This document shows, in pieces, positions 7,174-15,578 of a DNA stretch of 35,361 bases. The stretch's first letter is position 1. Every line of letters begins with the position of its first letter. The notes below the pieces were generated by a model, which was not told where the DNA came from, made no database searches, and saw only the letters and a program-made list of their open reading frames with translations. The position numbers and the translations under genes are program-made. The stretch is from Myxococcota bacterium (lineage in GTDB: Bacteria; Myxococcota; Kuafuiibacteriia; Kuafuiibacteriales; Kuafuiibacteriaceae), in the NCBI GenBank assembly GCA_028289325.1, contig JANQQN010000041.1, forward strand, positions 1 to 35,361, read 5' to 3'.

Positions 7174-7779
7174 TCAATAGAACCGAAAGCTGGCCACGAC
7201 GAGGGGACTGAAGAACCCATCGCCACCTTCGCCGAACACGCGATAGATCGCCCCCGCACGAACGCTGATCCGATCGCCGGGTCGGCCGAGATGAAGGCCG
7301 CCGCCCGCCCCGTACAACACCCCCGACGTCGACACCGACCCTTGGTCTTGCCATACGTAGCCGATCTCGCCGACCGCGAAGGGCACGACGGCCAGACGCA
7401 GAGGCGGGGTCAGCCACAGGGTGCCGATCACCTGTCCGCCGCTCACGTCGCCGAAGAAGTAGTCGGCGCGAACGCCAGGAACGACGCCGGTGATGAACGC
7501 GTAACCGGCGTGAACCCCGATGGAACCAAACTGAGTTCCGCCGCCCACCCCGTAGCCCCCATTGACCCCGAGGAGCAGGGTTCCTTGCGGATCTCGCAGG
7601 CCCGAGCCCGCCACCCGGGCGTTGGGGCGGATCCGCGGATTCCCGGGTCGGCGACCCGAGCGCGGCTCGGTCTGCGGCTCCTCCTCCGGCTGCGCGGCGG
7701 CCGACTGGGGCGCAGCGAGGGCGGCGAGAACGATCAACAACGGCGCGGCAAGGCCCGCTCGGCCAAGACGGTCAAACAC
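7174..7779 (-). CDS. Secreted, probably outer-membrane beta-barrel protein
   Basis: 201 residues. A signal peptide covers roughly residues 1-29 (hydrophobic core PLLIVLAALAAP, cleavage after AAAQ or nearby). A proline- and arginine-rich linker follows, then alternating glycine/aromatic strands (TLLLGVNGGYGVGGGTQFG, ISVRAGAIYRVFG). The C-terminus ends in SFRFY, an aromatic-terminated strand typical of BAM substrates. I do not recognise a family. It ends 10 bp from the convergent Nudix gene and lies downstream of the trpB-like gene, separated by 130 bp holding degenerate repeats. Confidence 0.75.
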   Translation of the reverse strand: MFDRLGRAGLAAPLLIVLAALAAPQSAAAQPEEEPQTEPRSGRRPGNPRIRPNARVAGSGLRDPQGTLLLGVNGGYGVGGGTQFGSIGVHAGYAFITGVVPGVRADYFFGDVSGGQVIGTLWLTPPLRLAVVPFAVGEIGYVWQDQGSVSTSGVLYGAGGGLHLGRPGDRISVRAGAIYRVFGEGGDGFFSPLVVASFRFY

Positions 7780-7813
7780 GCGCTGAGCGTTTCACTGAAG
7801 CCCCGATGGGTCC

Positions 7814-7886
7814 AGTACTCGGCGACGGGAGTTCCGACGGAGGTCGGAATCCGGCGCGGAGTACTCGGCAAGCGGAGTTCCGGCGC
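7814..7886. repeat. Degenerate 27-bp direct repeat
   Basis: AGTACTCGGC starts at 7814 and again at 7860. In both copies GGAGTTCCG follows at the same distance, with several mismatches elsewhere in the 27-bp unit. A shorter TCCGGCGCGG is also present twice (7850-7859 and 7879-7888). It looks like a partly decayed local duplication in the trpB-to-outer-membrane-protein gap. Confidence 0.55.
7832..7849 (-). terminator. Possible hairpin after the trpB-like gene
   Basis: TTCCGAC and GTCGGAA form a perfect 7-bp stem with a 4-nt loop (7839-7842). It lies 61 bp downstream of the tryptophan synthase stop on the minus strand and 53 bp before the next gene. No U-run follows, so it may be a weak or Rho-assisted terminator, or simply part of the repeat. 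Confidence 0.3.
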
Positions 7887-7909
7887 GGCGTTGGCGGCAG
7901 AGTTCGCGG

Positions 7910-9277
7910 TCAGGCAGGGGCGACCTCGGGCAATGCGCCGAGGCTTCGCGTGAGGGTCTCTTCGTCGTAATCGCGGTCTTCGAGCTGGTCGCCCATGTAG
8001 GCCATGTACGCGGTCATGTCGAAATGGCCGTGGCCGCACAGGTTAAACAGGATGGTCTTCGCCTCGCCCTTGGCTTTGCATTCCAGCGCGGCGTCGATCG
8101 CCCCCTTGACCGCGTGGTTGGCCTCCGGCGCGGGCAGGATGCCTTCCGCTCGCGCGAAGTCGACCCCGGCCTGAAAGCAATCGCGCTGATGGAACGCCAC
8201 CGCTTCGACCAGATCGAGCGCCTTCAGATGACTCACCAGAGGCGCCATGCCGTGATACCGGAGGCCGCCCGCGTGAAAGCCGGGAGGCACGAAGTCCGCA
8301 CCCAGGGTGTGCATCTTGGTTAACGGGGTGAGGCGACCGGTGTCGCCGAAGTCGTAGGCGAAACGGCCTCGGGTCAGGGTGGGGCACGCCGCCGGCTCAC
8401 AGGCGATGATCCGGCGCTTGCGACCACCCCGCAGCTGCTCGCCCAGGAACGGAAACACGAGCCCCGCGAAGTTCGAGCCGCCGCCCGTACAGCCGACGAG
8501 GATATCGGGGTCGGCGTCGGCCAACGCCATCTGCTTTTGCGCTTCGAGCCCGACCACCGTCTGGTGAAGCAACACGTGGTTTAGCACGCTACCGAGGGCG
8601 TATTTCGTGCGGTCGTCCTTCGCCGCCAGCTCGACGGCTTCGCTGATCGCGATACCCAAACTGCCGGTAGTGTCGGGGTGCTCGGCCAGGATCTTCTTAC
8701 CCACCTCGGTCTCGGTGCTGGGGCTGGCCACGCACCGGGCCCCGAACGACTCCATGAACGCCTTGCGGTACGGCTTCTGCTGAAAGCTGACCTTCACCAT
8801 GAAGACCTGAATCTCGATGCCGAAGACCGCGCCTGCGAACGCCAGCGCGGAGCCCCATTGACCGGCGCCGGTCTCGGTGGTGATCCGGTTGATGCCTGCT
8901 TCTTTGTTGTAGAAGGCTTGCGCCACCGACGTGTTGGGCTTGTGGCTGCCGGAGGGACTGACCCCTTCGTATTTGTAAAAGATTTTGGCAGGGGTATCGA
9001 GGAATCGCTCGAGCCGATGGGCGCGAAAGAGGGGGCAGGGGCGCCACTGGCGATAGACGTCGCGAACGGGTTCGGGAATCTCGATCTCCCGTTCCGTGGA
9101 TACTTCTTGCAGAATGAGAGCCTCCGGGAAGAGGGGCGCAAGGTCCGCGGGGCCGATCGGTTGATGGGTTCCAGGATGAAGGACCGGTGCGAGCGGCTCC
9201 GGAAGGTCAGCGGCGATGTTGTACCAGTGTTTGGGAAGATCAGACTCGCTGAGGACATACTTCGTGGGCTCGGTCAT
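7910..9277 (-). CDS. TrpB2-type tryptophan synthase beta subunit
   Basis: 455 residues, longer than classical TrpB (about 400), as expected for the TrpB2 class, which has an N-terminal extension (here about 80 residues ending [14 protein letters not shown]). The PLP lysine is K113 in GSHKPNTS, the catalytic Glu lies in TETGAGQWG (134-142), the phosphate-binding loop is GCTGGGSNF (262-270), and the C-terminal NLCGHGHFD matches the family. TrpB2 enzymes condense serine and indole, often without TrpA. No other trp gene is in the window, so indole salvage rather than complete tryptophan biosynthesis is possible here. The ATG at 9277 is the clear start. Confidence 0.93.
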   Translation of the reverse strand: MTEPTKYVLSESDLPKHWYNIAADLPEPLAPVLHPGTHQPIGPADLAPLFPEALILQEVSTEREIEIPEPVRDVYRQWRPCPLFRAHRLERFLDTPAKIFYKYEGVSPSGSHKPNTSVAQAFYNKEAGINRITTETGAGQWGSALAFAGAVFGIEIQVFMVKVSFQQKPYRKAFMESFGARCVASPSTETEVGKKILAEHPDTTGSLGIAISEAVELAAKDDRTKYALGSVLNHVLLHQTVVGLEAQKQMALADADPDILVGCTGGGSNFAGLVFPFLGEQLRGGRKRRIIACEPAACPTLTRGRFAYDFGDTGRLTPLTKMHTLGADFVPPGFHAGGLRYHGMAPLVSHLKALDLVEAVAFHQRDCFQAGVDFARAEGILPAPEANHAVKGAIDAALECKAKGEAKTILFNLCGHGHFDMTAYMAYMGDQLEDRDYDEETLTRSLGALPEVAPA

Positions 9278-9406
9278 GACGGTTAGGTTGACGCATTCCC
9301 CGACGTTGGAACAAGCCGGCGGGCCCTGCGCGATACCCCGAAGCGCGCTGTTTTCTGCACCGCAATATCCAGGTGTTTCGGTTGACCCGGCTCAGATCGG
9401 CGTCGC

Positions 9407-11578
9407 ATGGCTACCGCCATGGCTGGTCCATCCTACAGATCCTTTGCGCTTGTCAGTCTCATCAGCGTTGCCTGCGCAACGCAACCGGCCCCCTCGAGCA
9501 AGCCGGCGTCGCAGACGGCGGAGGTCCCGGTGACCGCGCCTGGACCGCACGATGCTCTGCTCGCCGAGTGGAAGGGCCCCAACGGTGGTGTTCCCCCGTG
9601 GAACAAGGTCGACCCGGCGCTGTTCCAGGCCGCGATCGAGAAGGGGGCGGCGATGATGCTGACGGAGATCGACGCCATCGCCAACGACCCGGCGCCGCCG
9701 ACGTTCAAGAACACCCTCGAGGCCCTCGAGCGCGCCGGGCGGCCGCTGAACCGCGCCGGCACCATGTTCTTCGTCATGTCGAGCAGCCGCAATACGCCGG
9801 AGATCCAGAAGCTGAGCGGCGTCATCCGGCCGTTGTTTGCGAAGGTCGGCGACAAGGTGAACTTCAACGATAAGCTGTTCGCGCGGGTGAAGACGATCTA
9901 CGAGACCCGCAACTCGGCCTCCTTGACCCCCGAACAAGTCCGGCTGGTGGAGAAGAGCTACGAAGGGTTCGTTCGCCGGGGCGCGGGCCTTGGCGCCGAA
10001 CAAAAGGAGCGGCTGGGGGCGATCAATCAAGAATTGGCGAAGCTGTTCACCAACTTTGGCAACCGGGTCTTGGCCGATGAAGACACCTGGGTGGTGTTGA
10101 CCGACAAAGAGCTCGGGGGGCTGCCCGCGTCGTTGGTATCGACGTACAAGGCGGCGGCCGAAAAGCGGAACGTCGAAGGCTACGCGGTCGTCAACACCCG
10201 GTCCGCCGTCGACCCGTTCCTGACGTTTTCCGACAACCGAGAGCTGCGCGAGAAGGTCTGGCGGGCGTTCATCCGCCGGGGCGACCACGGCGACAAGAAC
10301 GACACGAAAGCGATCATCAGCCAGATCCTCAAGCTGCGTGCGGAGCGGGCCAAGCTTCTCGGGTACAAGAACCACGCCGAATGGCGAATGAGCAACACGA
10401 TGGCCAAGATGCCCGAGCGAGCTATGAATCTCATGATGAAGGTGTGGCCGGCGGCAGTGCAGAAGGTGGAGCAAGAGGTCGAGGCCATGCGCAAGGTGGC
10501 CGGCAAAGGCGACGACTTCAAGATCGAGCCTTGGGACTACCGCTACTACATGGAGAAGGTGCGCAAGCAGAAGTACGCCCTCGATCAGAACGAGTTCAAG
10601 AATTACTTCGAGCTGAACAACATGATCGAGGCCTCGTACTATATGGCGGACAAGCTCTACGGCTACGCCTTCGAGGAGATCACCGGTCAGGTTCCGGTCT
10701 TCCACGACGACGTTCGGGTGTACCACGTGACCATGAAGGCCGACGGGTCCCACGTTGGGTACCTGTACCGCGACGACTTTGCGCGGCAGTACAAGCGCTC
10801 GGGCGCGTGGCAGTCGACGTATCAGGGCCAGTCCACGTTCGACGGCAAGGTGCACGCCATCGTGTCCAACAACAACAACTTCAACAAGGCGGGCGAAGGT
10901 CAGCCGGTGTTGATCAGCCTCGATGACGCCGAGACGCTCTTTCATGAGTTCGGCCACGCCCTACACGCGTTGTCCAACAGCACGACCTATCCGTCGCTGG
11001 CCGGCACTCCGCGCGACTTCGTCGAGTTTCCGAGCCAGGTTCATGAGAACTGGCTGCTCACCCGCGAGATCCTCGACAAGTACGCTCGCCACTACAAGAC
11101 CGGCGAGAAGATGCCCCAAGCGCTCATCGATAAGATGCGCGCGGCGGCGACCTACAATCAGGGCTTCGCGACCGTCGAATACCTGTCGGCCGCGATCGTG
11201 GATATGAAGCTGCACATGGACCCGATGGGTCAGATCGACCCCGAGAAGTTCGAGAAGGAGGCGCTGGCCGAGATCGGGATGCCCGAGCAGATCGTCCTGC
11301 GGCATCGCTTGCCGCAGTTCAACCACCTGTTCTCCTCCGACTCGTACTCTGCGGGGTACTACTCGTATCTGTGGTCGGATGTGATGGCCGCTGACGCGTG
11401 GGAAGCGTTCGAAGAGACCGGCAATCTGTGGCACGCGGAAACGGCGGAGAAGTTTCAGAAGATCATCTTGGCCACCGGTGATGCCATCGATCGGGCGGAG
11501 GCGTATCGACAGTTCCGAGGCCGTGACCCGAAGGTCGAAGCGCTGCTAAAGAACCGCGGTCTTCCCACTTCGATGTAG
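9407..11578 (+). CDS. M3-family metallopeptidase (Dcp-like), predicted lipoprotein
   Basis: 723 residues, in the range of Dcp/oligopeptidase A enzymes (about 680). The thermolysin-like zinc motif is HEFGH (513-517) in LFHEFGHALHALSNS, and the third ligand is supplied downstream in FPSQVHENW, as in M3. The N-terminus differs from cytosolic Dcp: about 22 hydrophobic residues end at Cys23 (LISVAC), then a Ser/Pro linker, so it is probably lipid-anchored in the periplasm. A second ATG at 9419 is an equally good start. It likely trims peptides taken up or released during growth. The 3' end overlaps the convergent M56-M23 gene by 33 bp. Confidence 0.92.
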   Translation: MATAMAGPSYRSFALVSLISVACATQPAPSSKPASQTAEVPVTAPGPHDALLAEWKGPNGGVPPWNKVDPALFQAAIEKGAAMMLTEIDAIANDPAPPTFKNTLEALERAGRPLNRAGTMFFVMSSSRNTPEIQKLSGVIRPLFAKVGDKVNFNDKLFARVKTIYETRNSASLTPEQVRLVEKSYEGFVRRGAGLGAEQKERLGAINQELAKLFTNFGNRVLADEDTWVVLTDKELGGLPASLVSTYKAAAEKRNVEGYAVVNTRSAVDPFLTFSDNRELREKVWRAFIRRGDHGDKNDTKAIISQILKLRAERAKLLGYKNHAEWRMSNTMAKMPERAMNLMMKVWPAAVQKVEQEVEAMRKVAGKGDDFKIEPWDYRYYMEKVRKQKYALDQNEFKNYFELNNMIEASYYMADKLYGYAFEEITGQVPVFHDDVRVYHVTMKADGSHVGYLYRDDFARQYKRSGAWQSTYQGQSTFDGKVHAIVSNNNNFNKAGEGQPVLISLDDAETLFHEFGHALHALSNSTTYPSLAGTPRDFVEFPSQVHENWLLTREILDKYARHYKTGEKMPQALIDKMRAAATYNQGFATVEYLSAAIVDMKLHMDPMGQIDPEKFEKEALAEIGMPEQIVLRHRLPQFNHLFSSDSYSAGYYSYLWSDVMAADAWEAFEETGNLWHAETAEKFQKIILATGDAIDRAEAYRQFRGRDPKVEALLKNRGLPTSM

Positions 11579-12919
11579 GGCGCCGGTCTGCTGCAGAGCG
11601 GGGGTGACGGACTCGGGGTCGATGAATTTGCCGTCCTTGAGCACCTCGAAATGCAGGTGGGGGCCGGTACTCCTGCCCGTCGAACCCACCCGGCCCACGA
11701 TGGTCCCCGCCTTCACCCGGTCGCCCTTTTTGACCTCGAAGCCCGCGAGGTGGCCGTACCGGGTGACCACGCCCTGGCCGTGGTCGATGACCAGCAGATA
11801 TCCGTAGGTCTTCGGGTTGTGACTGGTCTCGACGACCCGGCCGGGGCCGGGGGCGACAATCGGGGTTCCGGTCGCCGCTTTGATGTCCAGCCCGCGATGG
11901 AACCGCTTGCGCTTGGCGAACGGGTCGAAGCCGTTGCCGAAGCGGGCGGTGATCTCTCCGTCGAGAGGATGAACCGAGAAGGGCAAGGTGGTCTTGCTCT
12001 GCTCGGCGTACGACCACTGCAGGAACGCGAGCGGCGCGCACAAGGCGCCGATGACGATGAGAGCGATGCGGCGGGTCCGCCGGCGGCGTTGGGGGTGAAG
12101 GATCTCGGTGATTCTCATTTCGTGGGCTCCTTGATGGGCGAAAGCGAAGATGGCCGGGGACGTGTGGGCGGCGGGGCAGGCTGTCCACCGCAATACTTCG
12201 ACCAGTGATGATGCGTAGTCTCGGCGAGACGATGGGGCGTGGCGGACGACGGTCGCGTCGACCGCGAGCTCGGCGGCCAAACGGCAGCGCTCGGTCTGTC
12301 GCTGCACGAACGGGTTGAACCAAAAGACGACGTCGAGGACCGCGAGTCGTCGAAAGTAGGCGGGGTCGCGCCGCGTGATGTGGGTGCGCTCGTGGGCAAT
12401 GACCAGCGCGCGCTGACGCTCGGACAGTCGAGACCGGAGGATCTCCGGCAGGACGATGGTGTCGCCCGGCCCCACGAGCGGGGTGATCGCGGTCGAGGAC
12501 CAGCGGACGCGAGGCTCGACGGCATCGGGGACCGCGGCATGGACGATGGCTTGCAGACGGCGGCTCGTGCGGTACAGGCGACAGGCGCCGAACAGCGCGC
12601 CGACGGCCCACAGAACCGCGAGGATCACGCCGGCATCGACCGGGCTCTGCGACCGGGCCATCGAGCCGGCCGGCACACGGGCCACGGCGGCGGTCGCCGC
12701 CGTCCACCACGGTTCGACCATCGGCGGCAGCGCGGACGCAGGCGCGTGGGGGGCCATGATCACGAACAGCACCCCCAACCCCGCGGGGAGAATCATGAGC
12801 CCGAGGCGTCGACGTTCGTCTGTTTCCGTGCCCGCGGGCAGCGGACCGCTACCGACGGCGAGCACCGCGCTCCACATCAACGGCAACCACAAAGCGGCAA
12901 TCAGCGCGGCAGAGGCCAC
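11546..12919 (-). CDS. M56 (BlaR1/MecR1-type) sensor protease fused to an M23 peptidase domain
   Basis: 457 residues. The N-terminal part has membrane segments at about 4-22, 40-57 and 95-113. It is followed by a cytoplasmic M56 domain with HERTH (176-180) and a third-ligand Glu in AAELAVDA (214-221). Another membrane helix spans about 285-301. The C-terminal part (about 312-440) is an extracytoplasmic M23/LytM domain with ARFG, HRGLD (H341, D345), RYGH (H390) and HLHFEV (H421, H423), so all zinc and catalytic residues are present. BlaR1 normally carries a penicillin-binding sensor here. The start is GTG at 12919, sharing one base with the TAG of the BlaI-type gene, so the two are co-translated. 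It may sense or cut peptidoglycan and then inactivate the repressor. Confidence 0.9.
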   Translation of the reverse strand: MASAALIAALWLPLMWSAVLAVGSGPLPAGTETDERRRLGLMILPAGLGVLFVIMAPHAPASALPPMVEPWWTAATAAVARVPAGSMARSQSPVDAGVILAVLWAVGALFGACRLYRTSRRLQAIVHAAVPDAVEPRVRWSSTAITPLVGPGDTIVLPEILRSRLSERQRALVIAHERTHITRRDPAYFRRLAVLDVVFWFNPFVQRQTERCRLAAELAVDATVVRHAPSSRRDYASSLVEVLRWTACPAAHTSPAIFAFAHQGAHEMRITEILHPQRRRRTRRIALIVIGALCAPLAFLQWSYAEQSKTTLPFSVHPLDGEITARFGNGFDPFAKRKRFHRGLDIKAATGTPIVAPGPGRVVETSHNPKTYGYLLVIDHGQGVVTRYGHLAGFEVKKGDRVKAGTIVGRVGSTGRSTGPHLHFEVLKDGKFIDPESVTPALQQTGALHRSGKTAVL

Positions 12920-13287
12920 TACTCGTCCTCCGTCGTTTCGAGCATCGACTCGAGGGTCTTGATCTCGTCTTTGTCGAGGATCCGACTCTTCGCAAAGGCG
13001 GCCGCAGGCAGCGGCCCGTCGGTATCCAGGACGTTCTTTGCGAAATCACGGATGAGCCGAGCGACCGTGTCGAGCTTCGATTGGGCCGGCGCGAACGTCT
13101 TCATCCCGTGGATGACGGTGACGGTGACGATGCCCTTGTCGACCATGCGGTCGAGCGTCTTGCGGGTCGTGGAGTACGCCCATCCCGTTTCTTCGACCGT
13201 TGCGTCGTGGACCTCGCGGGCGGCGAGGCGTCCCTCCCGCCACAAGACCCTCAGCAGGCGAAGCTCAGAGCCCGATGGTGACGCCAT
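12919..13287 (-). CDS. BlaI/MecI/CopY-type transcriptional repressor
   Basis: 122 residues with the Penicillinase_R winged helix. The N-terminal half reads ELRLLRVLWREGRLAAREVH, then STTRKTLDRMVDKGIVTVT, which follows the family pattern 'El-vm-vlW', 'ttv-T-l-rL-kKG-v'. The C-terminal helical part would dimerise. MecR-type partners cleave such repressors between the two halves. The gene is directly followed by its predicted partner protease, sharing one base. Operator-like half-sites lie 13-43 bp upstream of its ATG, so autoregulation is expected. Confidence 0.9.
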   Translation of the reverse strand: MASPSGSELRLLRVLWREGRLAAREVHDATVEETGWAYSTTRKTLDRMVDKGIVTVTVIHGMKTFAPAQSKLDTVARLIRDFAKNVLDTDGPLPAAAFAKSRILDKDEIKTLESMLETTEDE

Positions 13288-13300
13288 GGTTGTCCGCTCC

Positions 13301-13330
13301 TGTCGCGTTCATGCGACATATGTAGCGACA
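13301..13330. promoter_or_regulatory. Operator-like half-sites upstream of the BlaI-type gene
   Basis: TGTCGC (13301-13306), GCGACA (13313-13318) and GCGACA (13325-13330) recur at exact 12-bp intervals. On the minus strand 13313-13326 reads GCTACATATGTCGC, which contains the BlaI/MecI-like core TACA-nn-TGTC. The element sits just before the start codon where a self-repressing BlaI would bind. Confidence 0.6.
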
Positions 13331-13387
13331 TCGCGACCGGGCGTCAACACGTTCACCAACTTTACGTCATCGTCGTTGGTTCACGGG

Positions 13388-14026
13388 GTGCTTCAGAACG
13401 TCGATGAGTCCGGTGGCCTCGTCAATGCTCCTTGCGGGGCCGCGACCCTGCGCTATTTCTACGACGCCCAAGGTCGCTTCAGCCGCTGGGAGGTCTATGA
13501 CCGACATGGTCGCCCGGCGACCGGTCCATCGTCGACGGCCGGGGAGCAGAATCGATTCGAAGGCTACGAACTGTCGGACATCTTGTTCTTCGACACCACC
13601 GGGGCGCCGGCTGTGCATTGGTCCGGCGCCGAGCGGTGGCACTTCGAGGCCGACCGTTTCGGCAATCGGACCTCCTTGAGCTTCCAGAGAAACGACGGCC
13701 GGCTGATGCGGGGCAGCAGAGGCTACGCCGAGGCTCGCTACGTGTGGTCCGAAGACGGTCGCTTTCTTCGCGCCGAGTCTTTTCACGATGTAGACGGAGC
13801 GCCCGCGGTTCACCGAACTCTCGGCGTTCATCGAATCGAACGGGTTCGAGATTCGCTCGGGCTCTTGGTCGAAGTGCGCTACCTGGGCGTCGATGGCGCG
13901 CTCAGCGACCGCAAGGACACCGGCATCGCGCGGGTCGTCCATCGCTACGACGGTCGCGGCGTGCGGGTGCAGACGTCGTCATTCGATCAGGAAGGCAGGA
14001 CGCGGGAAGGCAAGGAGCAGGGTTAG
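13388..14026 (+). CDS. Rhs/YD-repeat-like protein, 5' end uncertain or truncated
   Basis: About 212 residues from a GTG at 13388. Repeated segments of the form 'YDaqGr-sr-e-yD-hGrP' are visible (LRYFYDAQGRFSRWEVYDRHG, split after 20 residues; DVDGAPAVHRTLGVHRIERV; GVDGALSDRKDTG; HRYDGRGVRVQTSSFDQEG). Such D-x-x-G-x-P tandem units occur in long secreted proteins of deltaproteobacteria. There is no signal peptide and no good Shine-Dalgarno, and the frame stays open for over 1 kb upstream across the BlaI region. The N-terminal part may have been lost. I cannot assign a function. Confidence 0.55.
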   Translation: MLQNVDESGGLVNAPCGAATLRYFYDAQGRFSRWEVYDRHGRPATGPSSTAGEQNRFEGYELSDILFFDTTGAPAVHWSGAERWHFEADRFGNRTSLSFQRNDGRLMRGSRGYAEARYVWSEDGRFLRAESFHDVDGAPAVHRTLGVHRIERVRDSLGLLVEVRYLGVDGALSDRKDTGIARVVHRYDGRGVRVQTSSFDQEGRTREGKEQG

Positions 14027-14089
14027 CCTCGGTGGTCATCCGCGGTTGACCCTTCGGCCTCCACCGCGCAAGCCTCCGTCCTTCGGAAT

Positions 14090-15547
14090 ATGGAATCCGT
14101 CCTCGAAACCTTGCTCAAAGTGACCACCGGGGTGTCCAGCGCGCTGTGGGGTCTCCCGATGGTGATCTTGCTCTTCGGGACGGGGCTGCTGCTCAGCCTG
14201 CGAACGGGGTTCGTGCAGATCCAAAACTTCACCCAGGCCGTGCGCCTGGTTCTCGGCGGCGGTCCGCGCGACGACGGCGATGCCGACGATGGCGACATTA
14301 CCCCGTTTCAGGCGCTGATGACCGCGCTGTCGGCGACCGTGGGCAACGGCAACATCGCCGGCGTGGCCACGGCCATCGCCGCCGGCGGTCCGGGCGCCGC
14401 GTTTTGGATGTGGGCGACCGCGGTGTTCGGGATGGCCACGAAGTATTCAGAGGCGGTCCTAGCGATTCGATACCGGGTGCGGATGGAAGACGGCACGATG
14501 GCCGGCGGGCCGATGTATTACTGCCGGTACGGTCTGAAGAACAAGACGCTGGGCGCCGTTCTCGGGGGCATGTTTGCGGTGTGCGGGGTCATTCATGCCC
14601 TGTTCGGGACCGGCAACATGTTTCAGTCCCAGCAGATCGCGCTCGCCGCCAATCGACAGTTCGGCGTCCCTCTGTGGGTGACCGGCTTGCTGCTCAGCGT
14701 ATTGGTCGGCCTGGTTATCCTGGGAGGAATCAAGCGCATCGGGGCCGTCGTCGAGCGATTGGTGCCGGCGATGATCATCTTCTACTTCGTCGGCGCCCTG
14801 GTGGTCGTGCTCACCAACGTTACCCAGGTGCCGGCCGCCATTTGGCTCATCGTGCAGTCGGCGTTCAGCCCCCAAGCCGCGTTCGGAGGGGCGATCGGCA
14901 TCAGCATTCAGCAAGCGATGCGGTACGGGGTCGCCCGCGGGGTCCTGTCTAACGAGTCCGGCATCGGGAGCGCGGCGATCGCCCACGGTGCGGCTCAGAC
15001 CCGCTATCCGGTGGCCCAGGGCACCATCGCGATGATGGGAACGTTCATCGATACCATCGTGGTGTGCACGCTGACCGCGACGGCGATCGTGGTGTCGGGG
15101 GCGTACAACCAAGCGGAGTTCCTGGCCGGCGAGCAGGGCTTGGCGGGCTCGGACTTGACCGTTCTCGCGTTCAACGTTGGGACTCCGGCGCTGTTTGCCG
15201 GATGGGCAGGGAGCCTGGTCGTCTTGGCGTCGCTGGTGTTCGGCTTCACCACCCTGATCGGTTGGAGCTACTACGGGCAGATCTGTAGCGAGTACATCTT
15301 CGGGATTCGCTCCGTGAGACCTTTCCGCATCATCTTCATCATGACCCTGTTCGTTGGCGCCCTGTTCGAGGGGCCGTGGGCCCCGATCGTGGCCAACATC
15401 GGGGATATCTGTAATGCGTCGCTCGCTATCCCGAACCTGATCGCGCTCATCTTGTTGAGCGGCGTGGTTCGAAAACTCACGTACGAGGCGTACGAGGCGG
15501 GCGATCTCCACGTGCACGAGGTGGTTCCCATCGAACACGAACGGTAA
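14090..15547 (+). CDS. AGCS-family alanine/glycine:sodium symporter
   Basis: 485 residues with about 10-11 membrane segments. The family signatures are clear: ATVGNGNIAGVATAIAAGGP near residues 83-102, then FWMWATAVFGMATKYSEAVL and SNESGIGSAAIAHGAAQT (around 285-302). The N-terminus LWGLPMVILLFGTGLLLSLR followed by TGFVQI matches AlsT/DagA-type proteins. These take up alanine, glycine or related small amino acids with Na+ in the inner membrane. The ATG at 14090 gives the normal family start, although no strong Shine-Dalgarno precedes it. The gene stands alone, between the YD-like gene and msrA. Confidence 0.95.
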   Translation: MESVLETLLKVTTGVSSALWGLPMVILLFGTGLLLSLRTGFVQIQNFTQAVRLVLGGGPRDDGDADDGDITPFQALMTALSATVGNGNIAGVATAIAAGGPGAAFWMWATAVFGMATKYSEAVLAIRYRVRMEDGTMAGGPMYYCRYGLKNKTLGAVLGGMFAVCGVIHALFGTGNMFQSQQIALAANRQFGVPLWVTGLLLSVLVGLVILGGIKRIGAVVERLVPAMIIFYFVGALVVVLTNVTQVPAAIWLIVQSAFSPQAAFGGAIGISIQQAMRYGVARGVLSNESGIGSAAIAHGAAQTRYPVAQGTIAMMGTFIDTIVVCTLTATAIVVSGAYNQAEFLAGEQGLAGSDLTVLAFNVGTPALFAGWAGSLVVLASLVFGFTTLIGWSYYGQICSEYIFGIRSVRPFRIIFIMTLFVGALFEGPWAPIVANIGDICNASLAIPNLIALILLSGVVRKLTYEAYEAGDLHVHEVVPIEHER

Positions 15548-15578
15548 CCTTCGACCCTCGATCCTCGTTGTTTAAGTG

